Part shown: positions 8,613 through 18,730 of the stretch, piece after piece
Layout: every line of letters starts with the position of its first letter
Position numbering within the stretch: position 1 is the first letter of the stretch
Assembly (NCBI GenBank): GCA_944381435.1
Contig: CALWLD010000001.1
Coordinates: 186,001-250,000, forward strand
Reading direction: 5' to 3'
DNA: 64,000 bases
Source: an uncultured Clostridia bacterium
GTDB lineage: Bacteria > Bacillota > Clostridia > Lachnospirales > CAG-274
The notes under the pieces: model-generated
Seen by the model: the letters and a program-made list of their open reading frames with translations, nothing else
Databases searched by the model: none
What the model was told of the DNA's origin: nothing
Program-made: the position numbers and the translations under genes

Positions 8613-9593
8613 ATGAGCGAGATTTTGTCTCAAGAGGAGATTGACAAATTGTTAAATGCTATGGCAAGCGGGGATAGCGATGCTATAGAACAAACACCAA
8701 CAAATGAAAAGAAAGTTAGTGTATATAACTTTGCGAGACCTTCTAAATTTAATAAAGAACAATTAAGAACTCTTGAAGTTATATTCGATAATTTTGCTAG
8801 GGTATCATCTTCGTTCCTGACAGGTTATTTAAGAAGCAATGTTACAATAGAAGTTATAAGCTCTGAACAAGTAACATATGGGGAGTTTAACAACTCTTTG
8901 TTAAACCCAGTTGTACTTAGCATAATAGATTTTAGCCCTTTTAAAGGCTCTATTATATTAGATTTATCTTCTAGCATTGGATATTCTATGATAGATAGAA
9001 TGCTTGGAGGTACAGGAGAAACATTAGCAAAAACAAGAGAATTTACAGAGATAGAAATTACTTTACTTAGTAGAGTAATGGAAAAGTTAGTGGAAAGATT
9101 AGAAGAACCTTGGAGGCAAGTTTGTGAGGTGCATCCAAGTCTTGAAAAAGTAGAAACAAACTCTCAGTTTGCTCAAATAATGTCACCTAATGAAATGGTA
9201 GCTTTAGTAACCTTAAGTATAAAAATAGGTGATGTGGAAGGTTTAATGAATTTCTGTATACCTTATATAGTTATTGAGCCTATTGTAGGAAACTTAAATA
9301 CAAAACATTGGTTCTCTACTATAGATGAAAAAGATGATGGACAATATAGACCTTTTGTTGAAAACCATCTTCAAGATGCCAAAATACCTGTTTCTGTAAT
9401 AGTAGGAAAAACTAATATTACAGTTGATGAATTTATAAATATACAGGTTGGAGATGTTATACCACTAGATTCTTATGTTACATCTGACTTTAAAGTTAAA
9501 GTTGGAGATTTAACTAAGTTTTATGCTAAACCTGGTATTAATAAAGGTAAAAATGCTATACAAATAACTTCTATTATCAGGAAGGGGGAATAA
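8613..9593 (+). CDS. fliM: Flagellar motor switch protein FliM
   Basis: 326 residues. The N-terminal LSQEEIDKLLNA is the CheY-P docking motif. The CheC-like middle domain (about 45-230) includes VIDFSPFKGSIILDL and LGGTGET, and the C-terminal SpoA domain about 250-325. It is a C-ring subunit linking FliG to the FliY/FliN ring and receives the chemotaxis signal. The stop is 2 bases before fliY, so the two are coupled. Confidence 0.96.
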   Translation: MSEILSQEEIDKLLNAMASGDSDAIEQTPTNEKKVSVYNFARPSKFNKEQLRTLEVIFDNFARVSSSFLTGYLRSNVTIEVISSEQVTYGEFNNSLLNPVVLSIIDFSPFKGSIILDLSSSIGYSMIDRMLGGTGETLAKTREFTEIEITLLSRVMEKLVERLEEPWRQVCEVHPSLEKVETNSQFAQIMSPNEMVALVTLSIKIGDVEGLMNFCIPYIVIEPIVGNLNTKHWFSTIDEKDDGQYRPFVENHLQDAKIPVSVIVGKTNITVDEFINIQVGDVIPLDSYVTSDFKVKVGDLTKFYAKPGINKGKNAIQITSIIRKGE

Positions 9594-9595
9594 AG

Positions 9596-10756
9596 ATGAG
9601 CGATATGCTTTCGCAAGAAGAAATAAATGCTTTATTAGGCGATAGCGCAAGCTCTAGTGATGAAGATAATAATGCTAGTGCTAGCTTTAAAAATGAAATT
9701 TTAACAAATGAAAATAGAGATATATTAGGAGAAGTTGGAAATATAAGTATGGGTACAGCTGCTACAACTTTATCAGCTTTACTAAACCATAAAGTAGAAA
9801 TATCTACTCCAACTGTTAGTATGATATATCCAAAGGATTTATCTAGTAAATATGATAAGCCTTGCGTCGGTCTTAAAATAAACTATAAAGAGGGTTTAAT
9901 AGGTTCTAACCTTCTTATCCTTAAACAAGAAGACGTTAAAATAATAGCTAATCTTATGATGGGCGGAGATGGTAATGTTACTTTAGATGAGGAAGGGCTT
10001 ACAGAGCTTGACTTAAGCGCTATATCTGAAGCTATGAACCAGATGGTTGGCTCATCTTCTACATCATTATCATCTATGTTAGGATATAAAATAGATATAG
10101 ATACACCACAGGCTTTTATTTTAAAGTTAGATGATGATACATTTTTTGAAGATTTAACTTCAACTGATGAACACCTTGTATGCAACTCTTTTAGAATGGT
10201 AGTACAAGATTTAATAGATAGTGAAATAATGCAATTACTACCTATTGAATTTGCAGAGAGCATTATACAAAAATTAACTGCTACAGAAGAGCCAGAACCA
10301 ACACCTGCTCAGCCAGTACCAGAACCTACGCCAGCACCACAGCCTGTAGCACAACCTAGCCCACAGCCAATGGCACAACCATCTCAACCTATGGTACAGC
10401 CAATGGCTCAACCAATGCAAAGTCAAACTAGTAATATTATGCATAATAATGTTAATGTACAAACAGCACAGTTCCAAAGCTTTGATATGACTGAGCTTGC
10501 ACAACAAAAGGAAAATATAACTATAATAAGAGATGTTCCTCTTGAGGTAACTGTAGAGCTTGGTAGAACTAGAAAACCTATTAAAGAAATATTAGAATTT
10601 AACCCTGGGACTATTATAGAGCTTGATAAGCTTGCAGGTGAGCCTATAGATATACTTGTAAATGGTAAATTTATAGCTAGAGGTGAAGTTGTTGTTATAG
10701 ATGAAAACTTTGGTGTTAGAGTTACAGATATTATAAGTACTGAGGACAGAATATAA
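9596..10756 (+). CDS. fliY: Flagellar motor switch phosphatase FliY
   Basis: 386 residues, three parts. An N-terminal CheY-P docking peptide (LSQEEINALLGD) is followed by a CheC-like phosphatase domain (about 30-225, with EVGNISMGTAATTLSALL and ISEAMNQMVGSSS, the two E-x3-N centres). A Pro/Gln/Ala-rich linker occupies about 232-280, and a FliN/SpoA domain about 305-380. This is the Gram-positive FliY architecture, combining C-ring assembly with CheY-P dephosphorylation. As cheC is absent from this operon, FliY may be an important phosphatase here. Confidence 0.95.
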   Translation: MSDMLSQEEINALLGDSASSSDEDNNASASFKNEILTNENRDILGEVGNISMGTAATTLSALLNHKVEISTPTVSMIYPKDLSSKYDKPCVGLKINYKEGLIGSNLLILKQEDVKIIANLMMGGDGNVTLDEEGLTELDLSAISEAMNQMVGSSSTSLSSMLGYKIDIDTPQAFILKLDDDTFFEDLTSTDEHLVCNSFRMVVQDLIDSEIMQLLPIEFAESIIQKLTATEEPEPTPAQPVPEPTPAPQPVAQPSPQPMAQPSQPMVQPMAQPMQSQTSNIMHNNVNVQTAQFQSFDMTELAQQKENITIIRDVPLEVTVELGRTRKPIKEILEFNPGTIIELDKLAGEPIDILVNGKFIARGEVVVIDENFGVRVTDIISTEDRI

Positions 10757-10829
10757 TTAAATAGTAATTATATATTTAAAATTAAAATATAATAATAAAA
10801 AATTTTTAATAAATAAGGAGTGTAGAAAA

Positions 10830-11192
10830 ATGTCAAATAATATACTTTTAGTTGATGATGCAGCTTTTATGAGAATGATGTTAAAGGATATACTTACAAA
10901 AAATGGTTATAATGTAGTTGGAGAAGCAGAAAACGGAGCTCAAGCAGTAGAAAAATATAAAGAGCTTAAACCAAATTTAGTTGTTATGGATATTACTATG
11001 CCAGAAATGGACGGTATCCAAGCTGCTAAAGCTATTAAAAGTGAAGATGCTAATGCGCTTATTATTATGTGCTCTGCTATGGGACAACAAGCTATGGTTA
11101 TTGAAGCTATCCAAGCTGGAGCTAAAGACTTTATCGTTAAACCTTTCCAACCAGATAGGGTTTTAGAAGCTGTTAAAAAAGTAATAGGATAA
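10830..11192 (+). CDS. cheY: Chemotaxis response regulator CheY
   Basis: 120-residue single receiver domain: acidic pocket Asp9/Asp10, phospho-acceptor Asp54 (VVMDITMPEMDG), Ser82 and Lys104 (VKPF). It has no output domain, as expected of CheY, and binds the N-termini of FliM and FliY just encoded upstream. It is separated from fliY by 73 A+T-rich bases; RBS is AAGGAGTG. Confidence 0.94.
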   Translation: MSNNILLVDDAAFMRMMLKDILTKNGYNVVGEAENGAQAVEKYKELKPNLVVMDITMPEMDGIQAAKAIKSEDANALIIMCSAMGQQAMVIEAIQAGAKDFIVKPFQPDRVLEAVKKVIG

Positions 11193-11195
11193 TTT

Positions 11196-11603
11196 ATGAT
11201 AATACTTTCTAATTTAGTACCCAAAAGCCAATCTCCTAATTTTTTAGGAATGGCTTTTCAGCTTATATTTTTAATAATTATATTTATAGTTGTTATATTT
11301 TTAGCTTATTATTCTACAAAGTTTATAGCGGGGGCAAAGCTTAAAAATATGACAAAAAAAAATATGAAGATTATTGAAACTATTTCAATTGGTTTTAATC
11401 ATCTTCATATTATACAAGTAAATAATCAATACTTTTTGATTAGCTCTTCAAAAGAAGGCATTAGAATGCTTGCAGAGATAGATGGTAAAGATTTAACATT
11501 GGTTGATAACCAAAGTGTATCTCTACCTTTTGAAAAGTATTTAAAACAATATTTTGACAATATAAAGACAAAAAATAAAAAAGGAGGTAAATATGAAGAA
11601 TAA
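11196..11603 (+). CDS. fliO: Flagellar biosynthetic protein FliO
   Basis: 135 residues with one membrane segment (about 20-44) and a basic cytoplasmic tail containing MKIIETISIGFNHLHIIQV and YFLISSSKEGIRMLAEI, the FliO/FliZ pattern. FliO is the scaffold for assembling the FliP pore. Start ATG is 3 bases after the cheY stop and the end overlaps fliP by 11 bases. Confidence 0.9.
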   Translation: MIILSNLVPKSQSPNFLGMAFQLIFLIIIFIVVIFLAYYSTKFIAGAKLKNMTKKNMKIIETISIGFNHLHIIQVNNQYFLISSSKEGIRMLAEIDGKDLTLVDNQSVSLPFEKYLKQYFDNIKTKNKKGGKYEE

Positions 11604-12363
11604 AAAGATTTTAGCTAAAATTTTAATATCGTTAGCTAGCATTTTTTTTGTAACAATATTTACCTCTTTTGATGTTTTTGCTAATAACATTTTACCAGAT
11701 GTTAGCATTAGCGTTGGAGGTAATTCAGAGGGTGGAGTTGCTACTTCTGTACAACTTATAATGTTATTTACTATAATAACTTTAGCACCATCTATATTAA
11801 TAATGCTTACATCTTTTACAAGAATAATTATATCTTTACATTTCTTAAGAAATGCACTAGGTACACAGCAAATGCCACCTAATCAGGTTATAATAGGCAT
11901 AGCTTTATTTTTAACAATATTTATTATGTCGCCTACTATAAAACAAATAAACGAAAAAGCATTTATCCCTTATTCCAATGGTGAAATATCACAACAACAA
12001 TTTATAGATGAATCTATGAAACCTATAAGGGAATTTATGTTCACACAAATAGAAGATAAAGACTTAAAGCTTTTTACAGATTTAGCAGGAATAGAATCTT
12101 ATGAAAATATAGAAGATGTTCCAAGCTCTATATTAATACCTTCTTTTATTTTAGGAGAAGTTACGAAAGGTTTTATAATAGGTTTTATAATATATATACC
12201 TTTTTTAGTAATAGATATGGTAGTAGCATCTGTTCTTATGGCTATGGGTATGATGATGTTACCGCCTGCGTTAATATCAGCACCATTTAAAATAGTATTT
12301 TTTATAATGATAGATGGTTGGAACTTGCTTATAGGCAGTATTATAAAAACATTTACAGGATAA
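11593..12363 (+). CDS. fliP: Flagellar export gate protein FliP
   Basis: 256 residues: signal peptide (about 1-30), then LIMLFTIITLAPSILIMLTS and FTRIIISLHFLRNALGTQQM, the hallmarks of FliP, and later membrane segments with MAMGMMMLPPALISAPFKI. FliP5-FliQ4-FliR1 form the export pore. Start overlaps the fliO end; GGAGG is 6 bases upstream. Confidence 0.97.
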   Translation: MKNKKILAKILISLASIFFVTIFTSFDVFANNILPDVSISVGGNSEGGVATSVQLIMLFTIITLAPSILIMLTSFTRIIISLHFLRNALGTQQMPPNQVIIGIALFLTIFIMSPTIKQINEKAFIPYSNGEISQQQFIDESMKPIREFMFTQIEDKDLKLFTDLAGIESYENIEDVPSSILIPSFILGEVTKGFIIGFIIYIPFLVIDMVVASVLMAMGMMMLPPALISAPFKIVFFIMIDGWNLLIGSIIKTFTG

Positions 12364-12375
12364 AGGAGGATTAAT

Positions 12376-12645
12376 ATGTCAGAGGATATGGTAATTGATG
12401 TAATGCAAATGGCTATAAAAGTAGTTATTTTTGCATCAGCTCCACCTTTATTGTTAGGGCTTATTGTTGGTATAGTTGTAAGTATATTACAAACTATAAC
12501 ATCTATTAACGAACAAACGTTAGCTTTTATACCTAAAATTTTGGCAGTTTTTTTATCTTTAATAATATTTGGCCCTTTTATAATAAGCACTATAAAAGAT
12601 TTGTTTTTAGCTTTATATATAGATCTTGTTAGGTTTATACGCTAA
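12376..12645 (+). CDS. fliQ: Flagellar export gate protein FliQ
   Basis: 89 residues, two membrane segments, with the family core LGLIVGIVVSILQTITSINE followed by QTLAFIPKI. It is a pore subunit. RBS is AAGGAGG, and the spacing to fliP and fliR is 12 and 11 bases. Confidence 0.97.
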   Translation: MSEDMVIDVMQMAIKVVIFASAPPLLLGLIVGIVVSILQTITSINEQTLAFIPKILAVFLSLIIFGPFIISTIKDLFLALYIDLVRFIR

Positions 12646-12656
12646 GGAGAGATAAA

Positions 12657-13457
12657 ATGAGCTTTGAAAACACAGAAGTTTTAATTAATATATTTAATAA
12701 TGCAGATTTATATATGCTAATTTTTGTTAGGATTATAGGGTTTTTACTTTTTATGCCTGTTATAGGTGGAAACAATGGTATAGCTATGCTAAAAATAGGA
12801 CTTGCATTAGCTATATCTGCTATAATTTTTGCATCAGGAAATGTTAATGAAGTTATATATACAAACAGCATTATGGGATATTTTATGTTAATTTTAAAAG
12901 AATTTTTTGTTGGCTCTATCATAAGCTATATAGTGTTTTTTATGTTTAACTCTATATATTTTACAGGGCATATGACAGACCAACAGATAGGATATTCTAT
13001 GGCTAATGTTTTTGACCCTATGACAAGCACACAAGTACCTTTAACTGGTAATTTATATTATTTTGCCCTATGTGCTTTTTTTGTTATAAACAAAGGGCAT
13101 CATATGGTTATTAGCGCTATATTTTATAGTTATAAATCTTTGCCTATTGGCAAAGCATATATAATAGGAAATACAGGGTTATTTTTTGGTATTATAAATA
13201 TGATGGTAGAATTTTTTAAAATAGGATTTTTATTTGCACTGCCTATTGTTGGTGCTATTTTAGTTATTGAAGTAGCTTTAGGTATATTAGTACGTACTGT
13301 TCCTAAAATGAACGTTTTTGCCGTAGGTATGCCTTTAAAAGTTATTGCTGGTTTATTAGTTTTATTCTTTATAATGCCTATATTTTCGGAATTATATTAT
13401 AGATTATATAATTTAATTTCAGAACTTTTATTAAATTCTATAAAGGTTATGATGTAA
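12657..13457 (+). CDS. fliR: Flagellar export gate protein FliR
   Basis: 266 residues, highly hydrophobic with about six membrane segments. The FliR signatures are GFLLFMPVIGGNNGIAMLKI near the N-terminus and a central GHMTDQQIGYSMANVFDPM. It is the single-copy pore subunit. The stop overlaps the flhB start by one base (TAATG). Confidence 0.96.
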   Translation: MSFENTEVLINIFNNADLYMLIFVRIIGFLLFMPVIGGNNGIAMLKIGLALAISAIIFASGNVNEVIYTNSIMGYFMLILKEFFVGSIISYIVFFMFNSIYFTGHMTDQQIGYSMANVFDPMTSTQVPLTGNLYYFALCAFFVINKGHHMVISAIFYSYKSLPIGKAYIIGNTGLFFGIINMMVEFFKIGFLFALPIVGAILVIEVALGILVRTVPKMNVFAVGMPLKVIAGLLVLFFIMPIFSELYYRLYNLISELLLNSIKVMM

Positions 13458-14575
13458 TGATAGTTTCAAAATTTAAAAAAGAAAAAAATTTTTATATTAA
13501 TATAGATTTACAGTTTTTTAATGGTGAAAAAACAGAAAAGCCAACACCTAAAAGACGACAAAAAGCAAGAAGTGAAGGTCAGGTTGCTATAAGTAAAGAA
13601 ATAGCAACAGCTTTAACTTTGATTATTGGTTTTTTAAGCTTAAAAGTTTTAGGCGGATATATGTATAAACAAATAGCTAATGTAATGAACTTTAATTTCA
13701 CCTTAATACAAGATTTAGAAATTATGGTAAGCGAAGATTATATATTAGACTTTTTTATTTATATGATAATAAGGTGCATAATTATAGCAGGGCCTATTTG
13801 TATTGTTGCTATGATAATAGGGATAGTAACTAATCTTTTACAGGTAGGTTGGCACCCAACAACAAAACCATTACAACCAAAATTTGATGCTTTTAACCCA
13901 GCAACAGGTTTTAAAAGGTTATTTTCTTTTAAACAGGTTGTAGATGCTATTATATCTATATTTAAAATTATATTTTTAACTATTGTTATATACAATGAGG
14001 TAAAAGATGAAATTTATCAATTAAAAAATATTGTATATATGGATTTAATGCCTGCTATTATATATATATGTAATTTATGTATTGATATAGGATTAAAAGT
14101 TGGATACTTTTTTATTATAATTGCAATATTAGACTTTTCTTATCAAAGATATTCTCATACTAAAAAGCTTAAAATGAGCAAACAAGATATAAAAGAAGAA
14201 TTTAAACAAATGGAAGGGGACCCTATTATAAAAAGTAAAATTAGACAGAAAATGAGAGAATCTTCCTTAAAACGTATGATGCAAGAAGTGCCTAACGCAG
14301 ACGTTGTTATAACAAACCCTACTCATTTTGCTGTTGCTATAAAATATGATAGAGAAAAAGAAGGGGCTCCTGTAGTTTTAGCTAAAGGTGTAGACCATTT
14401 AGCACAAAAAATAAAAAATGTGGCTAAGGAAAATAAAGTTGAAATCGTAGAGAATAAGCCGTTAGCAAGGGCATTATATAATACAGTTGACGTTGGTAAA
14501 GAAATACCTCCTGAGCTGTATCAAGCCGTAGCAGAGGTGCTTGCCTTTGTTTATAAGCTTAAAAATATGGTTTAG
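13457..14575 (+). CDS. flhB: Flagellar export switch protein FlhB
   Basis: 372 residues. A short N-terminal extension precedes GEKTEKPTPKRRQKARSEGQ, then four membrane segments (about 50-230) and a cytoplasmic autocleavage domain. The cleavage motif NPTH is at 287-290, followed by FAVAIKYD. Self-cleavage between Asn and Pro, cued by FliK, changes export specificity. All key residues are present. Confidence 0.97.
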   Translation: MIVSKFKKEKNFYINIDLQFFNGEKTEKPTPKRRQKARSEGQVAISKEIATALTLIIGFLSLKVLGGYMYKQIANVMNFNFTLIQDLEIMVSEDYILDFFIYMIIRCIIIAGPICIVAMIIGIVTNLLQVGWHPTTKPLQPKFDAFNPATGFKRLFSFKQVVDAIISIFKIIFLTIVIYNEVKDEIYQLKNIVYMDLMPAIIYICNLCIDIGLKVGYFFIIIAILDFSYQRYSHTKKLKMSKQDIKEEFKQMEGDPIIKSKIRQKMRESSLKRMMQEVPNADVVITNPTHFAVAIKYDREKEGAPVVLAKGVDHLAQKIKNVAKENKVEIVENKPLARALYNTVDVGKEIPPELYQAVAEVLAFVYKLKNMV

Positions 14576-14606
14576 CTTTTAATATAGATTTTATGGAGAA
14601 AGTTGT

Positions 14607-16646
14607 ATGAAAATAAAAGAAGCATTTTTAGGTATTTTTATTATATTAATAGTACTAGTATTAATTATTCCAGTACCTTCATTTTTACTAGACTTTTTAT
14701 TTATGATTAATATATTTTTTGCAGTATTAATTCTTTTAGATGCTATATATTCTAAAAAAGCTCTTGATATGAGTATGTTTCCTACAATACTATTGGTAAC
14801 AACTTTATTTAGGATTGCTCTTAACCTCTCTTCCACAAAGCTTATACTTTTAGAAGGTGATGCTGGTAAGGTTATTGAAACATTTGGGCAGTTTGTTGCT
14901 GGTGGTAATATGATTGTAGGTGTAATCATATTCTTAATACTTGTTTTAGTAAACTTTATGGTTATTACTAAAGGTTCTGAAAGGGTATCAGAGGTTACTG
15001 CAAGGTTTACTCTTGATGCTATGCCTGGTAAGCAGATGGCTATAGATGCAGACTTAAACACAGGTCTTATCAATGATGAAGAGGCTAAAGCTAGAAGAAA
15101 AGAAATACAAGATGAAGCATCTTTTTATGGAGCGATGGACGGTGCTGCAAAGTTTGTAAAAGGTGATGCTATAGCAGGTATTATAATTACCGTTATAAAT
15201 ATGATAGGTGGTATAAGCCTTGGAATGACAGGGTTATCAACTGGTACAAAGCTACCTTTTGGAGAAGCTGTGCAGATTTATACTCTTATGACTATAGGTG
15301 ATGGTTTGGTAGGGCAAATACCTGCTATTTTAATATCTACAGCAACAGGTATATTGGTTACTAAATCAGCAGATAACGATGGAATAACAGAGTCTCTTAC
15401 AAAACAGTTATTTAGTATGCCTTTAACTCTATATATAGCAGGGGCTGTTATGATAGCTTTAGGTTTTACACCTCTTCCTACTATGTTTTTTGTTCCTTTT
15501 GGTTTATTTTTAATATTTTTAGGTTACAACCTTGATAGAAAACAAAAAATACAGGAAGTTAAAGAAGAAATGTCTACAGAAGATGAAGATGTAGAGGAAA
15601 TTAGAAGACCAGAAAATGTTATTTCCTTATTAAACGTAGACCCGATACTGTTAATTTTTGGCTATGGGCTTATCCCGTTAGTAGATAACAGCCAAGGGGG
15701 AGATTTGCTAGATAGGGTAGTAATGATTAGAAGGCAGATAGCTTTAGAGCTTGGGGCGGTTGTACCTATAATAAGGCTTAGAGATGATATTAAGCTTGCA
15801 CCTAACCAATATAAAATACTTATAAAAGGTGTGGAAGTTGCTGAAGGTGAAATTTTATTTGACCATTATATGGCAATGAACCCAGGATATATTGAAGAAG
15901 AAATAGATGGTATAGAAACTATAGAACCATATTTAGGGTTACCTGCTTTATGGATAACAGAAACACAAAGGGAAAGGGCAGAGGCTTTAGGCTATACTGT
16001 TGTAGACCCACCTGCTATTATAGCTACCCATTTAACAGAAGTAGTTAGAAATAGCTTAAGCGAATTATTATCAAGACAAGATGTACAAACATTAATTGAT
16101 AACGTTAAAGAAAACCACCCTGTGCTTATAGACGAGCTAATACCTAAGCTATTAGGCATAGGTGAAGTACAAAAAGTTTTAGCTAACCTTCTTAAAGAAG
16201 GTATATCTATAAGAGATTTAGTTACTATACTAGAAACATTAGCAGATTATGCTCAAATTACAAGAGACACAGATATGCTTACAGAATATGTAAGACAAGC
16301 ACTTAAAAAGAGCATATCTCAAAGATATTTTGCAGATGGAGAAAATAAGGTTATTACATTAGACCCTCAGCTTGAACAAGAAATAATGGAAAGTGTTCAA
16401 CATTCTGAGCAAGGCTCATTTATAGCCCTAGACCCAGAAAAAACACAAATGATATTTAATAGCTTAAATACACAGTTATCAAAGCTTACATCTCTTGGGA
16501 TACAACCTATTATTCTTACATCGCCTGTTGTTAGGATTTATTTTAAAAAGCTTGTTGAACAAGTTGCACCAGATTTAGTTGTAATTAGCTATAACGAAAT
16601 AGACCCTAGCTCAGAAATTCAATCTATTGGAATGGTGGGAATTTAA
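14607..16646 (+). CDS. flhA: Flagellar export gate protein FlhA
   Basis: 679 residues: about eight membrane segments in residues 1-310, the conserved FHIPEP-type cytoplasmic loop (GSERVSEVTARFTLDAMPGK followed by QMAIDADLN), and a large C-terminal domain that docks chaperone-substrate complexes (RLRDDIKLAPNQYKILIKG). It is the proton-driven export channel component. The RBS (TGGAGAAAG) is moderate. Confidence 0.97.
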   Translation: MKIKEAFLGIFIILIVLVLIIPVPSFLLDFLFMINIFFAVLILLDAIYSKKALDMSMFPTILLVTTLFRIALNLSSTKLILLEGDAGKVIETFGQFVAGGNMIVGVIIFLILVLVNFMVITKGSERVSEVTARFTLDAMPGKQMAIDADLNTGLINDEEAKARRKEIQDEASFYGAMDGAAKFVKGDAIAGIIITVINMIGGISLGMTGLSTGTKLPFGEAVQIYTLMTIGDGLVGQIPAILISTATGILVTKSADNDGITESLTKQLFSMPLTLYIAGAVMIALGFTPLPTMFFVPFGLFLIFLGYNLDRKQKIQEVKEEMSTEDEDVEEIRRPENVISLLNVDPILLIFGYGLIPLVDNSQGGDLLDRVVMIRRQIALELGAVVPIIRLRDDIKLAPNQYKILIKGVEVAEGEILFDHYMAMNPGYIEEEIDGIETIEPYLGLPALWITETQRERAEALGYTVVDPPAIIATHLTEVVRNSLSELLSRQDVQTLIDNVKENHPVLIDELIPKLLGIGEVQKVLANLLKEGISIRDLVTILETLADYAQITRDTDMLTEYVRQALKKSISQRYFADGENKVITLDPQLEQEIMESVQHSEQGSFIALDPEKTQMIFNSLNTQLSKLTSLGIQPIILTSPVVRIYFKKLVEQVAPDLVVISYNEIDPSSEIQSIGMVGI

Positions 16647-16649
16647 CAT

Positions 16650-17828
16650 ATGAAGATAAAAAAATATCAAGGGGAAACAGAGGAGCAGGTTATAGAGCTT
16701 GCAAAAAAGGAACTAGGAAATGATGCTATCGTTCTTAGTATAAAAAGAATAACCCCTACAGGTATATTTTCTATAATAAAAAAGCCTTATATTGAGCTTA
16801 CAGCATCTTATGACGAAAATAAAGTTAAATTAGAAGAAAAACCTAAAAATAATGTTTTTAGCGATATAAGAAACAAAATAGCATCTAACAGTATAGAAGA
16901 TAAGCTAAAAGAAAAGGACAATACTATAGAAAGGCTAGAAAAAAGAATAGCTGAGCTAGAAACATATTTAGAAAAGGCTATGAAAAGCCTTTCTATAGAT
17001 AAAAATAAAGCAAATAATAAATATAAAAATCAACTTGTACAGTTTATATATGAAATGTTAATTGCTAAAGGGGTACACCCTGCAGTATGTAGCGAAATTT
17101 TAGAAGAAATTGATAAAGAAGAAAATCAAAACATTGATTTAATTGTCAAAATAGTATATAATAAAATAATAAAAATGTTAGATAATGCAGTTTGTACAGA
17201 TTTATTTATAGAAAATGATAACAAGCAAAAAGAAGCGAAAACAATAGTATTTTTAGGTACTACAGGTGTTGGAAAAACAACTACAATAGCTAAGCTATCT
17301 TCTGAGCTTATTATGAATAAAAATAAAAAAGTAGGGTTTATTACATCAGACACTTATAGGATAGCAGCTGTAGAACAACTTAAAACTTATGCAGAAATAC
17401 TAGGAAGCCAAGTAGAAATAGTTTATAAACCTGAAGATATGAAAGAAAAAATAGATAAACTAAAGGTTATAAATGACTATATATTTATAGACACTGCTGG
17501 TAGGTCTCATAAAAATGAAAAAAATATGAGGGAAATAAAAGAGCTATTAGATGAAATAGATAACCCAGAGATATATCTTGTTATTAGCTCTACTAACAAT
17601 TTTGATGATATAGAAAATATCATAGATGTTTACTCTAAGTTTTGCAAATTTAATATAATTTTTACAAAGATAGATGAAACAGATACTATAGGAACAATAC
17701 TTAATATAGCATATAAAGCTAAAAATAAAATAGCTTATGTTACTGTTGGACAAAACGTACCTTCGGATATTGAAAGATTTTCTGGAGAAAAAATTGCTAA
17801 AGTTTTATTAGGGAGTATGTATAAATAA
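16650..17828 (+). CDS. flhF: Flagellar SRP-family GTPase FlhF
   Basis: 392 residues. N-terminal segment MKIKKYQGETEEQVIELAKK with ELGNDAIVLS is typical of FlhF. It is followed by a Lys/Glu-rich linker, an N domain, and the NG GTPase with P-loop GTTGVGKTT at 203-211 and DTAGRSH further on. FlhF places the flagellum or sets its number together with FlhG; the two genes overlap by 1 base here. Confidence 0.94.
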   Translation: MKIKKYQGETEEQVIELAKKELGNDAIVLSIKRITPTGIFSIIKKPYIELTASYDENKVKLEEKPKNNVFSDIRNKIASNSIEDKLKEKDNTIERLEKRIAELETYLEKAMKSLSIDKNKANNKYKNQLVQFIYEMLIAKGVHPAVCSEILEEIDKEENQNIDLIVKIVYNKIIKMLDNAVCTDLFIENDNKQKEAKTIVFLGTTGVGKTTTIAKLSSELIMNKNKKVGFITSDTYRIAAVEQLKTYAEILGSQVEIVYKPEDMKEKIDKLKVINDYIFIDTAGRSHKNEKNMREIKELLDEIDNPEIYLVISSTNNFDDIENIIDVYSKFCKFNIIFTKIDETDTIGTILNIAYKAKNKIAYVTVGQNVPSDIERFSGEKIAKVLLGSMYK

Positions 17829-18706
17829 TGGACCAAGCTAAAGAGCTAAGAAATTTAATAAATAATACACAAGAGCTAAATTTTAAAAATACACTAAACG
17901 CTAGAGTTATAACCGTTAGTAGCGGTAAAGGTGGAGTTGGAAAGTCTAGTTTTTCTGTAAATCTAGCAATATATTTAGCAAGCTTAAAAAAGCGCGTTTT
18001 AATAATAGATGCAGATTTTGGACTAGCTAACATAGAGGTGCTTTTAGGGGTTAGGCCTAAATATAACTTTTATCATATGATAAAAGGTGAAAAGAATATT
18101 TCTGAAATAATAGTAGATACTGACTATGGAATAAAACTTATATCTGGTGGAAATGGGCTAAAAGAATTATGCAACATAAATAATTTAGAAATAAAATACT
18201 TTATAGAACAATTTGAGTATTTAGATAAAATAGCCGATATAATAATAGTAGATACAGGAGCAGGTATATCTCCTAATGTTACTAACTTTTTAATGGCATC
18301 AGATGAAAACATAATTGTAACTACACCAGAGCCTACTTCTTTCACAGATGCTTATACTCTTATAAAAATTATAAAAGAAAAAAATAAAGATATTAATAAA
18401 ATAGGTATTGTAATTAACAAAGCAGATGATAAATATGAAGCAGATAGAATTTTTACTAAAATATCTCACGTATGTAATAAATTTTTAGGGATAGACATAG
18501 AAAATATGGGATATATAGCTTCAGATTTAGCACTCATAAAAGCTATAAAACAACAAAAACCAGCTATTGTTATATTTCCTGATAGCGATTTCTCAAAAGC
18601 AATAAAAAGCATAGGCAATAGATTGTTAAATCAAGAAGAAATAAGCATTGATAATAAGGGTATAAAAGGATTTATGCAAAAAGTAATGAATATTTTTAAT
18701 AAATAA
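17828..18706 (+). CDS. flhG: MinD-like ATPase FlhG (YlxH)
   Basis: 292 residues with a deviant Walker A KGGVGKS at 34-40, DADFGLANIEVLLG (switch region) and VDTGAGISPNV. FlhG/YlxH of Gram-positives is the ATPase partner of FlhF and also contacts FliM-FliY. The C-terminus ends in a probable amphipathic helix (FMQKVMNIFNK), consistent with membrane targeting. The start ATG overlaps the flhF stop. Confidence 0.92.
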   Translation: MDQAKELRNLINNTQELNFKNTLNARVITVSSGKGGVGKSSFSVNLAIYLASLKKRVLIIDADFGLANIEVLLGVRPKYNFYHMIKGEKNISEIIVDTDYGIKLISGGNGLKELCNINNLEIKYFIEQFEYLDKIADIIIVDTGAGISPNVTNFLMASDENIIVTTPEPTSFTDAYTLIKIIKEKNKDINKIGIVINKADDKYEADRIFTKISHVCNKFLGIDIENMGYIASDLALIKAIKQQKPAIVIFPDSDFSKAIKSIGNRLLNQEEISIDNKGIKGFMQKVMNIFNK

Positions 18707-18730
18707 CATATTATAAATGAGGTGGATTTT

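Noticed and set aside
10274-10507. Minus-strand frame rich in Trp/Leu/His
   Set aside because: It is the mirror of the Pro/Gln/Ala linker of fliY with no ribosome site; a shadow frame.
18215-18245. GCCGATAT in flhG as a sigma-28 promoter
   Set aside because: No TAAA about 15 bases upstream, and it is inside a coding region.
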